A stretch of 64,000 nucleotides of DNA from Leucogyrophana mollusca (Eukaryota > Basidiomycota > Agaricomycetes > Boletales). Position numbers and translations under genes: made by a program. The notes under the pieces were generated by a model. The model was not told the DNA's origin and searched no databases. It saw only the letters and a list, made by a program, of their open reading frames with translations. Below, one piece after another: positions 23,205 through 36,900 of the stretch (positions within the stretch are counted from its first letter, which is position 1; each line of letters begins with the position of its first letter). The stretch spans positions 16,061 to 80,060 of the forward strand of contig MU266452.1 in the NCBI GenBank assembly GCA_021014945.1. The letters run 5' to 3'.

Positions 23205-25333
23205 CTAGTCAGTTCTACGAGAACTCTTGGGAACCAGAGCCCATAACAGGGTCATGAGGGCCATCATCCCTACCAATCTATGAGCAACGCTCGTCAGCTA
23301 CCGGCAGCCGAAATCGAAAGGTCACGGGATTCTTACAGTGGTTGCAGGCTCTTGATACCGGCTTTGGAGGCGATTGCTCCAGTCATGAACGGCAGTAGAG
23401 CTGAGCCGGCTTGTCCGAAACCAGCTATCCACCCAATCGAGCCTGAGGGATCATGTGTCATGTAACACCAGATCTTGTTGCGGTGAACATACCTGTGAGG
23501 AGCCACCGAGGCAGTACTCGTCCAGCGTGATTCATGGCAATGGGGTACATAGGTCCCAGTATGATACCAACGATTGCTATCGCTACGGCTCCGCCGATCA
23601 ACGAGGGGACCAGCCAAACTATGAGTTCGAGCCTATGCGTGATGTTGATGAGTTCCGGTGTTTCAACTGAAAAGCTACGAGGTTGTACTTGCCCGATAGC
23701 TAAAATAGCATATATGAAAAGCACTCGACGTTCGCCAACCTGTAGGGGATAATGTGTCAGGCGCGTTTACCTCTAGCACTACCCGGGCACATACCACGCG
23801 ATTGACCCAAAGCAGAGCGACGCGTCCTATCATAAGACCTAGTATCCAAGTCAATCGAGGATTGATGGGGTGAAAGAATAGGGACGCAATGCTCACCTCC
23901 GAAGAACCCCGAAGATATGTATCCCGATGACGGGCCGCCGCCTCGTACATCGATTATATAAGTGACCATCCATCCTAGTGGGTAGTGTCAAAGGCCGGTG
24001 ATCGCTCTTCAGGGAGAAAAAGAGACATACCCCCCACAGTGACCTCTACACCAACATATACAAGAATGAAGAATGCAAGCAGGTGTACATCTTTCAACCC
24101 GAGTATCTGTCGGAATTGGCTGTTTTCGCTCGTGTCCTTCTCCCCCGGTTCCTGTCCGATTTGTGCGAGGCACTCTGTGGAGAGCTTTTAGAACTGGTAT
24201 GGATGACTGAAAAAAACCCCACCATCTTGCCCTTTCAGGCCAAAGACAACGATTAATAATACAGTGTTCAGGGAGGCCACTCCGAGTGAACATAGGTAAT
24301 GGAAGGACCAACGCGGGAGCTGAGCAAACTGGGTAGCCACTAATGGCGATGAAAGCGCTCCGGCCCCTAACACAACGTAAATGAAGGAAATAGATAAGCC
24401 ATACACTCCGGTGCAACAAACCATAGGCCTGGGTGAAATGTGAGGCTAGCAAGTCCTCAAATTGTGCAACTAACTGCACCTACAGCGTGTAAAAGTCCCA
24501 TCTTTGCTTCGGCATTATCTTTCAGGCTAGCTACGAACCCGTTTGCTTGGGCATCCTGTGTGTGAACACGTAGAATAAGTAGATGAAAAGGGGGATTGTA
24601 CGGGGATAAATTACCTGTAATGCCATCCCAAAACCATTGATAGCATATCCGAGAACAAATGCCGGAAAGGGTGGAGCAGCAGCTTCTATACAGTACGCAA
24701 TCACCTGACATATAGAACCTACCAAGTTCTGGTCGTCTGGATGGACAGATAGAATGCAAATCACATACCTAGAACGATGACCTGGGTTAAGTAGGTGTCA
24801 GAATCGGCATAAAAAACGGAACAGCAGGCATATCAGACGTACCTTTCCAAAACCAAACTTTGGATTTAGTACAAGATTTGCGAATGCGCCTGATAGAAAT
24901 CCCTGCCACCATCTAAAGTCAGTCGGCTTGGGGAGTGAACATTATGAGATAGTTTACAATGCATGCAAAAACGAATACAAGAGAGACAATTATGAAGTTA
25001 ACCTGGGGGAAAGATAAGCAGTCCCGAAAAACATATTTAAGTCCAGCGAGGACACACCGAATACACTTTCTGTATTCGCGGTAATAGAGGACCGGTCGTC
25101 CCGTCGTTCCAGCCAGCGAGATACATGCACCAACACAGGGTACCAAACTGGATGCGAGCACGGAGACGATGACTTTGTGTCTGGGTCTTTGAGAGGAGAG
25201 ATGGTGTCTCGCTTTCATCGATTTTAGTCTTAGTAGAGGTATTTGGCATCTCGATCTCTTCAGACGCAGTAGCTGCGTTGGCGTGATTTGTGGGGACATG
25301 CCTTGAGGCGACTATACCTTCACTAGCTTGCAT
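23205..25333 (-). CDS. MFS transporter, Bsc6-like (FHS family)
   Basis: Major-facilitator membrane transporter resembling fungal proteins annotated as bypass of stop codon protein 6; substrate unknown. Reading from 25333: a hydrophilic N-terminus (MQASEGIVASRHVPTNHANA), the first helix FGTLCWCMYLAGWNDGTTGP with LLPRIQ, then VNFIIVSLVFVFACIGFLSG, FVLGYAINGFGMALQDAQAN, VGALASPLVATQFAQLPRWS and CSLGVASLNTVLLIVVFGLK. The second half gives DVHLLAFFILVYVGVEVTVG followed by GWMVTYI, then LMIGRVALLWVNRVVGERRV, PSLIGGAVAIAIVGIILGPM, GSIGWIAGFGQAGSALLPFM and TLLWALVPKSS. About twelve helices are expected. GWNDGTTGPLLP and GSIGWIAGFGQAGSA are typical for this subgroup. At least eleven introns, several close together, explain the fragmented frames. 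Confidence 0.83.
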
Positions 25334-25724
25334 CTTCCAGGAGGTGTCTTCACGACAAGTCCAAGTGACGGGTCCAAACAGGTCTGCTGAGCACACAGAT
25401 TGTCGATTCAACGTGGATCCTCATGGATCGTTCTCATGAATTCGGACTACAGGCCCGTGATGACGTGAATTGTCGCGGAGTTCCAAGCACTCAATTATCA
25501 CTGACGTACCTGGTCTTGGCGAGGGTGTTGCATGTCTTGGTTGGGAGGAAAGAGGAACAGAACTCGGAACCGAGTTATAAGGACTTCGTGCCTTGTGAGT
25601 ATCTACAATATGGACTAGCTAGACGACATATGATATAGCAATGTATGGAAAGCACTTGAATAGCAGCATGATCTATGGCAAAGAAATGACTCGAGAACTG
25701 GGCTAACTGGGGAAAATGCGGCAA
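25334..25724. other. Intergenic: transporter promoter, MSH6 3' region
   Basis: No gene seen. Frames open here are short and random. Confidence 0.45.
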
Positions 25725-28700
25725 TCAAGATTGTTGGATGTATGTGCGGACTGTATCCTTCAGTCCTTTCAGAAGCGCGTCTTGCTTGTAAGGATCGTCC
25801 GGGAGTTTCAGTTTTCCCATCGCAAGAGCGAGCAGGTATGTGAAGTCCGCCTGTGCGACAAGGGGAAGCCTGGATGATAACGACTTCTTTTGCTTGTCTT
25901 CCACTTTCGCCTTGAACTTCTTCGCGAAATCGTCTGAGACGAGTTCCGCTCGCTTGACGACATCCGCAGGAACCCCAGCCAGGCTAGCGACATGCGTACC
26001 GAAAGAAGATGAAGCGACACCCTCGACCAGCTTGTACAGGAATACAAGCTAGAAAATGGACGTCAGTCTGCTTCCAACAGTGCGAATAGTAGCGATATTG
26101 ACCTCTTGTTTCTCATCATCCAATAGCGTAGCCATGTGCATGTTCCTTATGTTGGGGTGATACGCGAAATCATCCGTAAGAGAGCCATAGTGAGTGGCGA
26201 AAAACGTTAAGGGTAATGTATGTGTTGCCAGTTGATGAAGCACCGCCTATAAGATTGTTAGTGATAGAATTACCAGGTTTCACTGCACATACTCCTGCAA
26301 TAGCCATGCCGTCCTGTGGGAGATGGATGAGGAAATTGGCAAACCCGTGAGTGATAAAAACTTACATAGGTCGAAGTGCCCCTGCCTAGTTCTAATACGA
26401 ATATGTCAGTGGGAGAAGTCATGCTAGAAACCTGCTAAGCTACCATCTAGGATCACCATGGATCGAGGCGTGGCATTGCGCAATATCTTGCAGCTACATG
26501 AAAGGCTGAGTTGCGTCTCCAATTTGCACAAAACGTGAATAAACTAACCATTCATCAAGCTCTACTTTGAATGTACTCGAGTTGGAGAACATGTTGTCGT
26601 AAGCTCCCATGCGCGTCAAAATTGCATCTACAGGACATAATCTGTGCCAGTGTGAGCGATTGGGACATGATGACGGGATGCATGGAATTACCTGGCACTT
26701 TTGGCAGGCACGAGCATGCCCAGCTGCGCCATAATCTGACGGTGCATCAGGCAAGAGTCGTTCGCAGTCAAAACGCAGAACTCACCACACCGGTGGCGGT
26801 CATTCGCATGACCTATAAGTATGGACTTGGTTGAGCAACCATCGTTCTCTCGGAAATTCGACAGTCAGACTCACAGTAGATTTTCCGCTGCGTGACGAAT
26901 CAGATAAGCAGAGCTGGGATGGCTACGAATGATGGAAACTCACCCCATGTTCGGTCCTGTAGGGGTGATGCGGTCATGAGATGGTCCCCAACGATAAGAT
27001 GTGGCCTACCTGTTAGCAACGCGACTCGACCTCCTCCAGCACCCAGCCTTATATCATTAGGTATGAAGCTCTCTCTAAGACTCGCTAAGGTTGGGTGCCT
27101 CAGCTCCTCAAACTCAATCGAAGCTGCGTCTCCCTCCACGAACTCCGGTCTACACGATGGCTCTCCCAGTGCACTGGACGACTTAGCCAAACTAAATAAG
27201 CAGTCCAATTCAGCAAGAACTCGAACGGCGCGCAGCCAAACCCCTCTGTCCGTATCAAACTCGGCATAAAGCCGGCCCTTGAACTCTTTGATGGCAGTGT
27301 TTCGGTTTTCACGAGCTTCTTTAAGGCTCCTGATTGTCGTCTGGAGTGAGGGTATGACCCAGCGTTTGAGAGCCTTTGTGGGTCATGAGGAAACACGTAA
27401 AAACGATGAGAGCGAATGGAATTTCACCTTTGTTGCGCTGCTTTTGATCCAGTCGTCGGGAATATTCTTCTGATCGGCTTTAGTTTGCACTAGGTAGATT
27501 TCCTGGAGTAGGATTATATTTCAGACATCGGAGCAGACAGGATATGAAACACTCACCTTATTTCCGGTGCCGCTGTGCCACCACTTTAAGGCGCAGCTAT
27601 GGGCAGGGAGTCAAGCTATGTGGGAGCAACTAGTGCTGTGTGCTTACCCGATTTTTTTCTCGAATTTCTTGAGCTGAGCGTCTAGCGTGTTCTCCAATTC
27701 GGCAATTTCTTCCATAACGCCGTCATAGATCTCGTCTTTGCCTTCCACAGGAAGCAAATTGTCTGTATCTAGAATAACGAATGATTTAGTGAAGACTGAC
27801 ATCGATATCTCCCAGGGTCCTGGCACACCTTTGTCGACTACGAACCGAGCCTCCACGTTCTTGAGGTTTGGAGTAAGGTCCGGGGCGGACCTGAGAAGAC
27901 CGAGAATGGTTTTTGACTCGAATGATTCGGAGCTGTCGGCAAGGTTGTTCAACCCCTTGCTGAGCTTCTTGAAAGCCTGGGGTTGGAAGATAATCAAGCG
28001 TCCTCATAACCCAACGTTAAATGAACCCGAACGCACTGCTAAGACTTTGATGAAATCCTTCACTTTGCAATTGTTGGCGTGGATGCGCGAAACGATGCGC
28101 TCGAGATCGGGCATGCCTTTGGCAAGGTCGGTGAATGCTACCTCGAATGTGCTGTGTTCCATAAGTTCTTCAACTGCATCAAGTCTTTGTGGGAGTAAGG
28201 TCGTATCCACGGAGAAGGGGAGATCAAGAGATACCTGGCGTTGATGTCACCGACATCGCGAAGCGGGACACAAAGCCAAATGCGAAACAGCCGCTTCCCT
28301 GTAGTATAAACGTCACCTTGAGATAACAGTACGAACGGATGATAGTTCTTACCGAAAGGCGTGATGCACCTGGCGAGTAACTGGTGAAGTGATCCCTCAT
28401 CTGTACCCTCGTTGTTCAAAAGCACCTATATCACACTCAGCGACTTGAAAAAAGTGTCAGGGGCGGGGGCAGCCGCCTTTACCTCGACGTGAGCAAGAGT
28501 CTGTCCATCCAACACCAAGTTCCGTCCTTTCTTCATCGGATCGTAAACGTTAAAATTTTTCATACTCAATAGGTCTTTGTCGATGTTCAATTGACGAAGA
28601 TACCTATGCAAAACTCCATAAGCGATGGCCCATGCCAAGCGGAAGGAAACGTGTACCCACCAGGCCATAGCGCCTAAGGCTTCCATCGCGGTCTTGCATC

Positions 28701-31282
28701 CAGCCATATCTCGAATGCCTTGCGGTACCGTGTCGACGAGCACACCATCTTCCATAGACGCATCGTCTTCTTCCCCGGTGAACATTTCGTTGAGCTCTTT
28801 GACAGTCTGTTCGTACGTGAAGCCCTCAACGTCACGCAGGCTCGTCCACAAGCATGCTGCAGGGAGGATGGCCTTGAGCAGACGCGTAGTGGCGACTGAC
28901 AGGTTGCCCTTCGCAAACGTCAAATCCATGAAATTGACCGCTAGCAATTGAACAGACCTTGGTAAAGACCACCTCCTTGGGCCTCAATTGCCGAATCATC
29001 GTCTCCAGCTTGGTGAGGCAGACGTCATCATCGAATGCACTCAGATTGAACTGCGATGTCGCACTATCCAAGACACACGCCCCAAAGCTGGCTTCACCTT
29101 TGTCTGAAACATCCTCGCGTATGGAGATACAGTGGCCAGCTTGCTCGTCGGTCAAGAGGTCTTCGTCGACAAGTGTGCCGTTAGTATAAACTTTGTTCAG
29201 CTCGCTGAACGCAGGATAAGCGCCTATCATTGAAGACTGGGGACAACGCACCGGCGGACGATCTTCTCCTTCGCCTTGGTATCGCCAGATTTGCCTTTGG
29301 ACTTGTTGGCCGCCACGCGCATCTCTGCACCGAGTGCAGTCTCGGCCTGGTCTACGCGCCCGACTTTGTATCCTACGAACTAGCTCAAGCAAAGTTCTGA
29401 GTTGTGAACCAGCTGAGTGTTTACCTTTCCCTAGAAATTTGCTGCCGGTGCGATTTTCGTTAGCATTAGTGGTGGACCAACGCAGTTCTCACTTACGCGG
29501 CCCAAAAGTTGAAGGATGACTCCGGTACACCAACCTACTATGGCTCACCAAGGGGTCCAAAGAAATGTGGGCGCGGAAGCTTACCATTGACATCTTCACT
29601 CTTTGCGTTAGCTTGAGGTCGAATTCTGTGTGACCTATTCGAGCATCCTCTTCGTAAAGCTGAGTATAAGTGATATGGGTGAGTCTTGCAAGACAAAGTT
29701 GAAAAGACGCGTACCTCTAGGAATTTGCTAAAAGACACGATACAGAGTGTCAGTAATTATGCGCTAAGACACCCAGCACAAACGACAAATACCCTTTTTG
29801 GAAGAATAACACCTTCAGACGTAGATCCCTAAGTAATGAAACAGACCAGGGGTTTTAGTTGTTCACGAACCGTATCATAGTGATTCTGCTTGATCTAGGG
29901 CCAACCACAGCTTCGTTAAGATTTCAGAAGTCGCTGTGGTAGAACTTGAACTTACCTCCCAGAACTGAAGGATGTGATGAGCGATCAGTTTGACACAAGT
30001 TACTCAACAATCGAGCGCACCTGTTTCTCAAAAGGAGAGAAGTCCGCCCAAGCCTGCTTTGGGATGTATAGTGTTCGAGGGTCGTAGCCGGGCTCTCCAG
30101 GTCTAACACCATCTTTCTGAAAAGTAAACCTACCGTCAGTGCCGCGCTAACCCTGAGAACAGGACATGATCACGTCTTTGGGATCAATAAGGAAGCTGAA
30201 TGGATCTTCGGCGGCTTTCTTCTCTGTCTTCTTCTCTTGAGTTCGCTGCTCGGCTGCGGTAAGGAACAAGCTGCCATTGCCTCCCAAGCTACCCCCGACA
30301 TCGGTGTTCTTCTTGAGCGACGGGCGCTGAGGTTTGGAGGTTTTGGCTGATGGCTCGTCGGAATCAGACTCGTTTGCTTCAGTCGAATGTCTCGATTTAT
30401 TCGAGACGGAAGAGCGACGAGACGAAGTGCTGCGCGAGGATGCGCGAGAGGACGAACGAACTTCAGGCACCTCATCGGAGTCGGACGGTACAATGAAGTC
30501 GTCATCATCAGCTCCAGAGCTTGACCCAGACTTGCGTGCTATGGATACAGGGAGGAGTGTTGTCGTTAAGTTTGTCAAAGGGGTACTAGAAGGTGCTTAC
30601 AATGTTTAGTTGGCGACTTCTTAAACCGTGTCAAACGCGCAGAGAAAGAAGTGGCAGCTTCATCATCATCATCATCATCATCGGAAGGCAGCTTAGATAC
30701 ACGTGGTTTCTTTACACGAGCTTTGAAACGTTGATTAGTATATCCGCATCTAGCTTGGGCGGCGAAACACCAACCTCGCGAAGGTGAGGATTTGTCATAA
30801 TATTCCGGTGACGATGTTCTATATTTTGCTTGCGTAGCATTCACCGTGGTGCTGGTATCGCCTTCGTCGTCCGAGTCTTCTATGACAATCTTTCGTTTCA
30901 CGCGTACCTTTGGCACACAGCTTCAGCACCGGAAAGCCGCCCATAACAGCGTGTAGTAAGGATAGTAACCCACATTCTGTTTCTGTTTGGGCCTTTCTTC
31001 CCCATCGGAAAGCATGTCGACATCAATTGGGTCACTTGTGGGTGGAGTACCGCCGAAACTGTTCCCAGTATCCGAAGACTTGGAGGAAGAAGTCAAAGCC
31101 CTCACGGACGGAGGTTTTGATGCCGGGGTGTGAACGGTTTGGGAACTAGCGGATGCCGTGCTCGCATTCCCAGTTTTCGGCTTGACCTCGCCTGGTTTGC
31201 CGAGCCAGTTCATGAGGCTCTTCTGCTTCGTGTTTTCATTCGATTTCGTTTTCTGCGGGCCCTTGGGTGGTGCCATGGTCAT
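25725..31282 (-). CDS. MSH6: DNA mismatch repair ATPase MSH6
   Basis: MSH6 subunit of nuclear MutS-alpha, which detects base mismatches and small loops. Start at 31282 (MTMAPPKGPQKTK); six residues later a second ATG is possible. Residues 20-27 (QKSLMNWL) sit where the PCNA-binding box is found but lack the second aromatic. A disordered acidic region follows, with seven Asp from a CAT repeat. The mismatch-binding domain has the Phe-x-Glu motif (FFQKGKFLELYEEDARIG). The lever/clamp region includes RCITPFGKRLFRIWLCVPLR and DLERIVSRIHANNCKVKDF. The ATPase has LTGPNMGGKST, MVILDELGRGTSTYDGMAI and FFATHYGSL; a C-terminal helix-turn-helix part ends YIQQS. The Walker A motif is spread over four exons with two 13-base exons (26944-26956, 26875-26887). 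More than 20 introns. Divergent from the GH16 gene. Confidence 0.96.
30661..30682 (+). repeat. CAT trinucleotide microsatellite in MSH6 coding sequence
   Basis: Seven CAT units plus one base; read on the minus strand it encodes the seven-Asp run in SKLPSDDDDDDDEAATS of MSH6. Confidence 0.95.
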
Positions 31283-31686
31283 CCCAGAGCAAAAATATGT
31301 GTGAACCGATGACAGACGCGACTTGGAGAACTTGGTTCTAAAAGTGATCGAGCAGGACTAACTTACGCGTTGTTTGGCCACTATTTGTAGCCCGTGGGAA
31401 GTAACATATAAATAAGCACTCCTCCGGGGTAAAATTACGATCGTGGGTAGGAGCTGGTAGGAGAGATATATGTTTCGTTTTGATGGGAAACCCGGATATA
31501 GCATGCATAGTGTTCCTTAGACCGGCACAGGCTGCGGCACACAACATCCACCAACGGCTTGGAGGACTTCGGTCAGTGTATTTTTTCTGCTTTCAACCCC
31601 CACGCTGCTGCGAATCCCCCGTTCACTTATAACACGCTCTTTGAATTCGCTCGCTCTCTCTGCTTCCTTGGAACGAGACATCGACG
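31283..31686. promoter_or_regulatory. Divergent promoter region of MSH6 and GH16 genes
   Basis: 404 bases between two start codons facing away from each other. No gene inside. A pyrimidine-rich run at 31640-31670 precedes the GH16 start. An ACGCGT (MluI-box-like) core is present at about 31366, which in fungi can mark S-phase genes; a single six-base match is weak evidence. Confidence 0.4.
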
Positions 31687-33560
31687 ATGTTTGCACTCTT
31701 GGTCCTCCTAGTACCTCTGGTAGCCACGGTAACTCCGGTTTTGTCTCAAGCATGGTGAGTCTAGCAAAGATGTCTGTTCAAATTGTCGGCTCAACTTGCG
31801 AATATCAGCAACGTTACCTCCCCGTGCCCATCAGCCTACCCATGCTGCAGTACGTTACCTTATTCTTCAAAGGTGCAGCCTGACCTAGACGACTGGCTGC
31901 GCAGGTGAATACGGATTCTGTGGTACCGGATATGTGAGCAAGGTCATCATGATTGTGATCGTGCACTGATTTACTGATATCAGTACTGCCTGGGAGGATG
32001 TGACCCACTCGGATCACATGCCCTCGACTCCTGTAACCCCAACCCGCTTTGCGAGACAGCTAACGTGAGTTATTGGATGATTCTGAGGCCTTTGGTTCTC
32101 TCGCTTTGGAAACTATGGGGAAGCTCCCAACTTCTCGGAATCAAGAGTTTCGCTCTGCAACCTCCAATTGCAAAGCAAACCCTGAAATGCTGGTGCAGAA
32201 CGAGATGGCGATGTTGAACTGCCTATATTCTGGTTTGTGATCGGGAACCCGTTCCAACGTTCTAACGCATGCAACATAGTATACCCTATCGGATACCTCT
32301 CGCATCCTCAGTAATTACACACTTTTCAACGGGAATGCCTCCCAATACGGTAAGTACCGCTTTCCATTGAGCATAACAGTACCATTGATTGCGTTCGTGT
32401 GACCCTTTTCAGATTGGGTGGTAGAGGAGGGGTCTGTAATGAACACCACCTCTGGAGGCGAATCCGCTGTTGCCCTAATACTCACTGAGAATGGTGGTGG
32501 AACCCTTGTCTCATCGACGAGATATGTACACTACGGCACCATCACCGCTCGCCGTAAGTTCCTTTTTCAGCGAACAGTCAGATACTGAATTACTTTTAGT
32601 TAAGACCGGTCAGTGGGCGGGCGTGGTCACTGCCTTCATCACGATGAGCAGCATTAAAGATGAGATCGATTGGGAGTTCCCAGGGAACGCGACGACCCAG
32701 GGACAGACCAACTATTTCTGGCAAGGATTTATCCGTGAGTATCTTATCTGTCCCCGACACTCAAAAATCAAAATTGAACCAAACCTGCAGCCCAACAGAC
32801 AAACGGAGTAATCGAGTACGGTTTCACCGACACTTATACTGACTGGCACGATTACACTGTGTGTCCTATATCTCGGCTACCATTCAGACACAGTACTGAT
32901 CAAATCCTCAGATTGATTGGCAGCCCACTGCGCTCACGTTCTCCGTCGACGGCAATGTCACTCGTACGATCCAAGCTTCTGAGTGTGTTAACAACGCGAC
33001 TGGGGTTAGCGAGTATCCAAACACGCCTAGCCGCATACAGCTAAGGTTTAAATATTTTGCTGTCTCCTTGTGCACATTCTAAAAGTTTCTCTTGCAGCTT
33101 GTGGCCTGCTGGTATCGCCAGTGAGCCCCAAGGAACTGTCGAGTGGGCAGGAGGTGCGTCTGCTGTAGGTGCTGTAACTCACCGCCTGACAATTCCCACA
33201 CAGGTATGATCAACTGGAACGACTCCGACTACGTCTCAGCTGGCAAGTCGCTCCACTGCTAGTGTGACCAATTCGCGCTAACCCCGTTGCACCACAGGCC
33301 ACTTCTACGCGCTCTTCCAGTCCGTCTCGGTGACCTGCAATGATCCTAATCCACCAAACGCCAATGACACCGGATACGTCTATGGCGCGAATACCACGCT
33401 TGATACGCCTTCGATTACATACTCCAACAAAACGATCATACTGCCGAAGTCGACGACAGGTGGTACCGGTGGTGCGAGCTCACTCACGGCTGCGAGCGAC
33501 ATGCACGGTGCGCTTGTAGCCTGTATGGTAGCGATGGCGATGGCTGCGCATCTTTTGTAG
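31687..33560 (+). CDS. GPI-anchored GH16 Crh-type transglycosylase with Cys-rich module
   Basis: Extracellular cell-wall enzyme of glycoside hydrolase family 16 (Crh1/Utr2 type) that cross-links chitin to glucan. Signal peptide MFALLVLLVPLVATVTPVLS, then a cysteine-rich chitin-binding-like segment joined over small exons: ACNVTSPCPSAYPCCSEYGF, CGTGYYCLGGCDPLGSHALD, SCNPNPLCETA. The GH16 core follows: GGTLVSSTRYVHYGTITARL, catalytic IKDEIDWEF (nucleophile and acid/base Glu both present), DTYTDWHDYTIDWQPTALTF, and LWPAGIASEPQGTVEWAGG. N-glycosylation sites occur near the C-terminus (NDT, NTT, NKT). The protein ends with a Ser/Gly/Ala-rich spacer and a hydrophobic tail (GALVACMVAMAMAAHLL) as for a GPI attachment signal. 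Joins at the 5' end were selected by phase: 31687 exon leaves two bases that complete Cys. About 400 residues. Confidence 0.9.
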
Positions 33561-33905
33561 ACTGAATTGTAGCTGACCTTGGCTGTGCGTCTCTTCCCCG
33601 GAGCTCGGCGAAGTTCACCGTCGGACAGGATTCGGATGGACGACTTTGTTATCACATCGCTGTACGGACTCCTTTTGTTTTCCTGGTGATACCCGTATCA
33701 GCATATAATATTATGGAGGGTTTTTCTTTGTTGTCACATCTAGTGGTTGTGTGTTACCTGTGCTATTACACAGGGTTGGTACAACAAATCGATAATTGTT
33801 GCCATTACTGTGGTATGATGATGCGAAGTGGGTATGAACGAAATATGACTGACGACAGCGTGGACATGATACATAGCAAGAACCTGAACGTGTCCCAAAA
33901 AAAAA
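33561..33905. other. Convergent intergenic region
   Basis: Holds the 3' ends of the GH16 gene and the large minus-strand gene. AT-rich at 33700-33790. A run of nine A at about 33898-33906 lies by the stop of the large gene. Confidence 0.5.
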
Positions 33906-36900
33906 TTAGAATGTCACTGACTCGTCAGGGTCTATAACAACCACATCATCCTCCACTTCCCTCCAAGTGTCTGCGAACTCTTCCGACAGTTCTTTAGTCT
34001 CTTGAATGACGGCCTCAATGGCCTCCCTTTTTGTCCACGCCTTCATTCCATTGAATGTCTCCTCATCGCCGGAATTACTCGGCATGGGAAGGAGTAAGTC
34101 GTACCCCATGCACGTCTGGACCAGCCTTATCCTCCGGTACGTAGCACGTACAAGGGAAGGAGATTTAACCGTTGCAGATTTAGTAAGTTGACGTACCCCG
34201 GATCCAATTCCGCCACTGGGTGACATAGACCGTCGATCCGTGAAATTAATCATCGAGGAGGGGTGGACGGGGCCGAGGTGCACGATGCGTGGCACAGGAC
34301 CACTCGGAGATGAAGTGGGAGATCCTTGAAATCCGGGTGTGCGCGGGTTTAAGTCCAGGGGTTGCAGTGAGAGCTCTGCCGCAACGGATTGTGAGACTCC
34401 GAGCAACGGTGAGCTCGGTATCGAGGACATGCCCGAGTGAACACTTGAAAGCCGCCGGCGGGGTTTCGTAAACATTGATGATGATGCTCGACGGCTACGC
34501 GGTCGAGATGGGCCACTCTGATGAGCGCGGATATCTTCGTCCAGGAGTAGCACCTTTTCCTGCATCAAGACCCGCAACTGGATCATTAACGGGTTACGGC
34601 ATAAGCAGAACAGCTCCAAAAGAGACCATAGTGAATAGTCCACCACCCGGGGATTTGAAAACGTGGTTGAACTTGGGTGTATAGCAAAGGATGCCGATGC
34701 GGCGAACGGCGAATCATGCAAATCAAAAGGATCGAAAGACGTAGTGCTAGTGCGAGGGGAATGCACTGGGGATGGCGGTGCTGACTGGTCTTGAGGACTA
34801 AGCGCAAACCTTGCATCACCCTCTGCGAGAAGGGACTTCAGGAAAGCACCTATACGCGACCATATTCCGGGGAGAGACGTTGAGAGTTCGTCTTCTGCGC
34901 GAATGATGATGATCTTAAGAACTTGAAGGGACGCAACCAGAGTCATCATATGCTCTTTGCTTGACCCAGAGCGCCTTTTGCCCTGGGACTTGCTACGTTC
35001 GGGTGATGACGAAGACGGGCGTGATTGACTGCGCTTCTGGCTAGCGGTCATAGTGTAGGATAACAGTCGCATCCAGGCACCAGCGCGAGCGTTTCGATGC
35101 CACGCATCGGACTGCTGCCCTCCCGAGAGGGCTGTCGAAGCGGTGTTCAAGATCAAAACAAAAGGAAACACAATTCCTGTTAAGAAACGATACGACGGCG
35201 AGCGGTTTTCAATTTCCGCTATGATGTCAGCACCGCGGAATAACGCAGCGTGAGCGAGGAGATCGACAAGGGGTGCATTGTCGGAAGGAGGCGACGGATT
35301 CCCTTCTGAAGATTTTAGTTCGTATGCCTCTAAGCCTGTTCGGCAGATCTGGGTGACAATGAGGCTGGTGAACGACAGGTCGTTCACATACGCGGGATCC
35401 TCGCAAAGGTGAGAGATGGCTTTGTACACACCAGCGAAGTTCACGGCGGACGCATAAGCACTCATAATCGGAGCCAGATTACCGAGCAAGGCAAGGGCCT
35501 CTTTGATGTTGGGGTGGTTACTCTTGACCAATGAGAGTTCGGTGTATTCGGCTAGAAAATTGGCGACCTGGCCGCTACTGTGGGCGGCTTCACGAAGCAG
35601 CAGCTTGACAACATCGAATATTTTCTGAGGCGTGGATGTGTTCAGTTGCCCTCCTGTACGAAGGAAGGCGCAAACCAGCCAAAGGTATTCGAGTCGCATT
35701 GCCATCACGTCACTGGGAGTCTTGGACTTGTTATGAAGCTGATTCACCACATAGGATTCTTCCGACGAGCTGCCAAGGTTTGCGTCAACCGGCGATGCCG
35801 ATGATGTATCAGAGTGTTTCGATTTCGCTACCGCACGCATGATTATGACACCAAGCGCGTCGATACCATCCCGTAATACTGCCCGCGCAGTTTTCGAGGC
35901 GTCATAAAAGAAGGGAGTCAAGAGGTGTAAAAACCGCAGAAAGTGCTCTGCGCGTAGGATTGTTGGATCGTGGGCTATGACCGTCAAGAGGAGTCGCACG
36001 AGATTTTCAATATCGAGTGGCTTTGTTTCGTATTCATCTGGAAGATCGATCACGACTTGCTCCTTGTCGTGGCTTCCGTTTCGACGAATAGAAGCCAAAA
36101 AGGTCTGAGGCTTTTCCTCTGCAGTTGTGATCAGCAGTGCCTCTCTCTCCTGCGTCCGGTTTGAATTTCTGATGCCGGCTGCGTCGGCGCCAAGCTGTGA
36201 AGCGGTCTTGTGAAGCGAAGATAGAAGATCATAAACGTTGCGCGCGATCCAATCAGCATCACTTCCACAGGACTGGATGACATGAGCGACAACCTCCAAA
36301 GTCTGGAAAAGGAACACTTCTTGGTGGAGAGCATAGAACCGGTTTGTAGCGTACTCGATAGCATGTCTGATGCCAAGGTGATGCTCCTGCTCGGAGTATA
36401 CTTTCGCCACCATGGGCATGAACAAGGGATACCCGCCGCCCGACGTAAATAGGCGCCGAAATCGCGTGCTCGCGACCATCAACGCTGCAGGATGACATCA
36501 GATTGTGACCCAGGAAAGACACCGAAACGTACCAATCATTGCTTGACTGACGATCCCTATGTCATTTCCATGAGCCAATAGTATGCGATTCAGACCATCG
36601 ATGAACACAGCCAGCTCGCTGCGGTCGCTCAAATGCCTTGACATCGACCGAAAGATCTGTGCAACAAGCAGCAAGTAGCTGCGAGAGAGTGTCAATGACA
36701 AGGCTACCAATGTGGCATCTGGCGAGGAGCCTCCGTCTTGAGCTGATAACTTGCGAGGGATAAAGTCTGTCACGTCCAGTGCCCTGTGGTCCGTGTGAGG
36801 GTCCAGTGAAGGCAGCACCAGCCTTGACATGCTCTTTCTGATAAGTTGGACGTCATGAGGGTGCCGTTTTAGCATGGCCAGGAAAAGCATGTTCTGTGAC

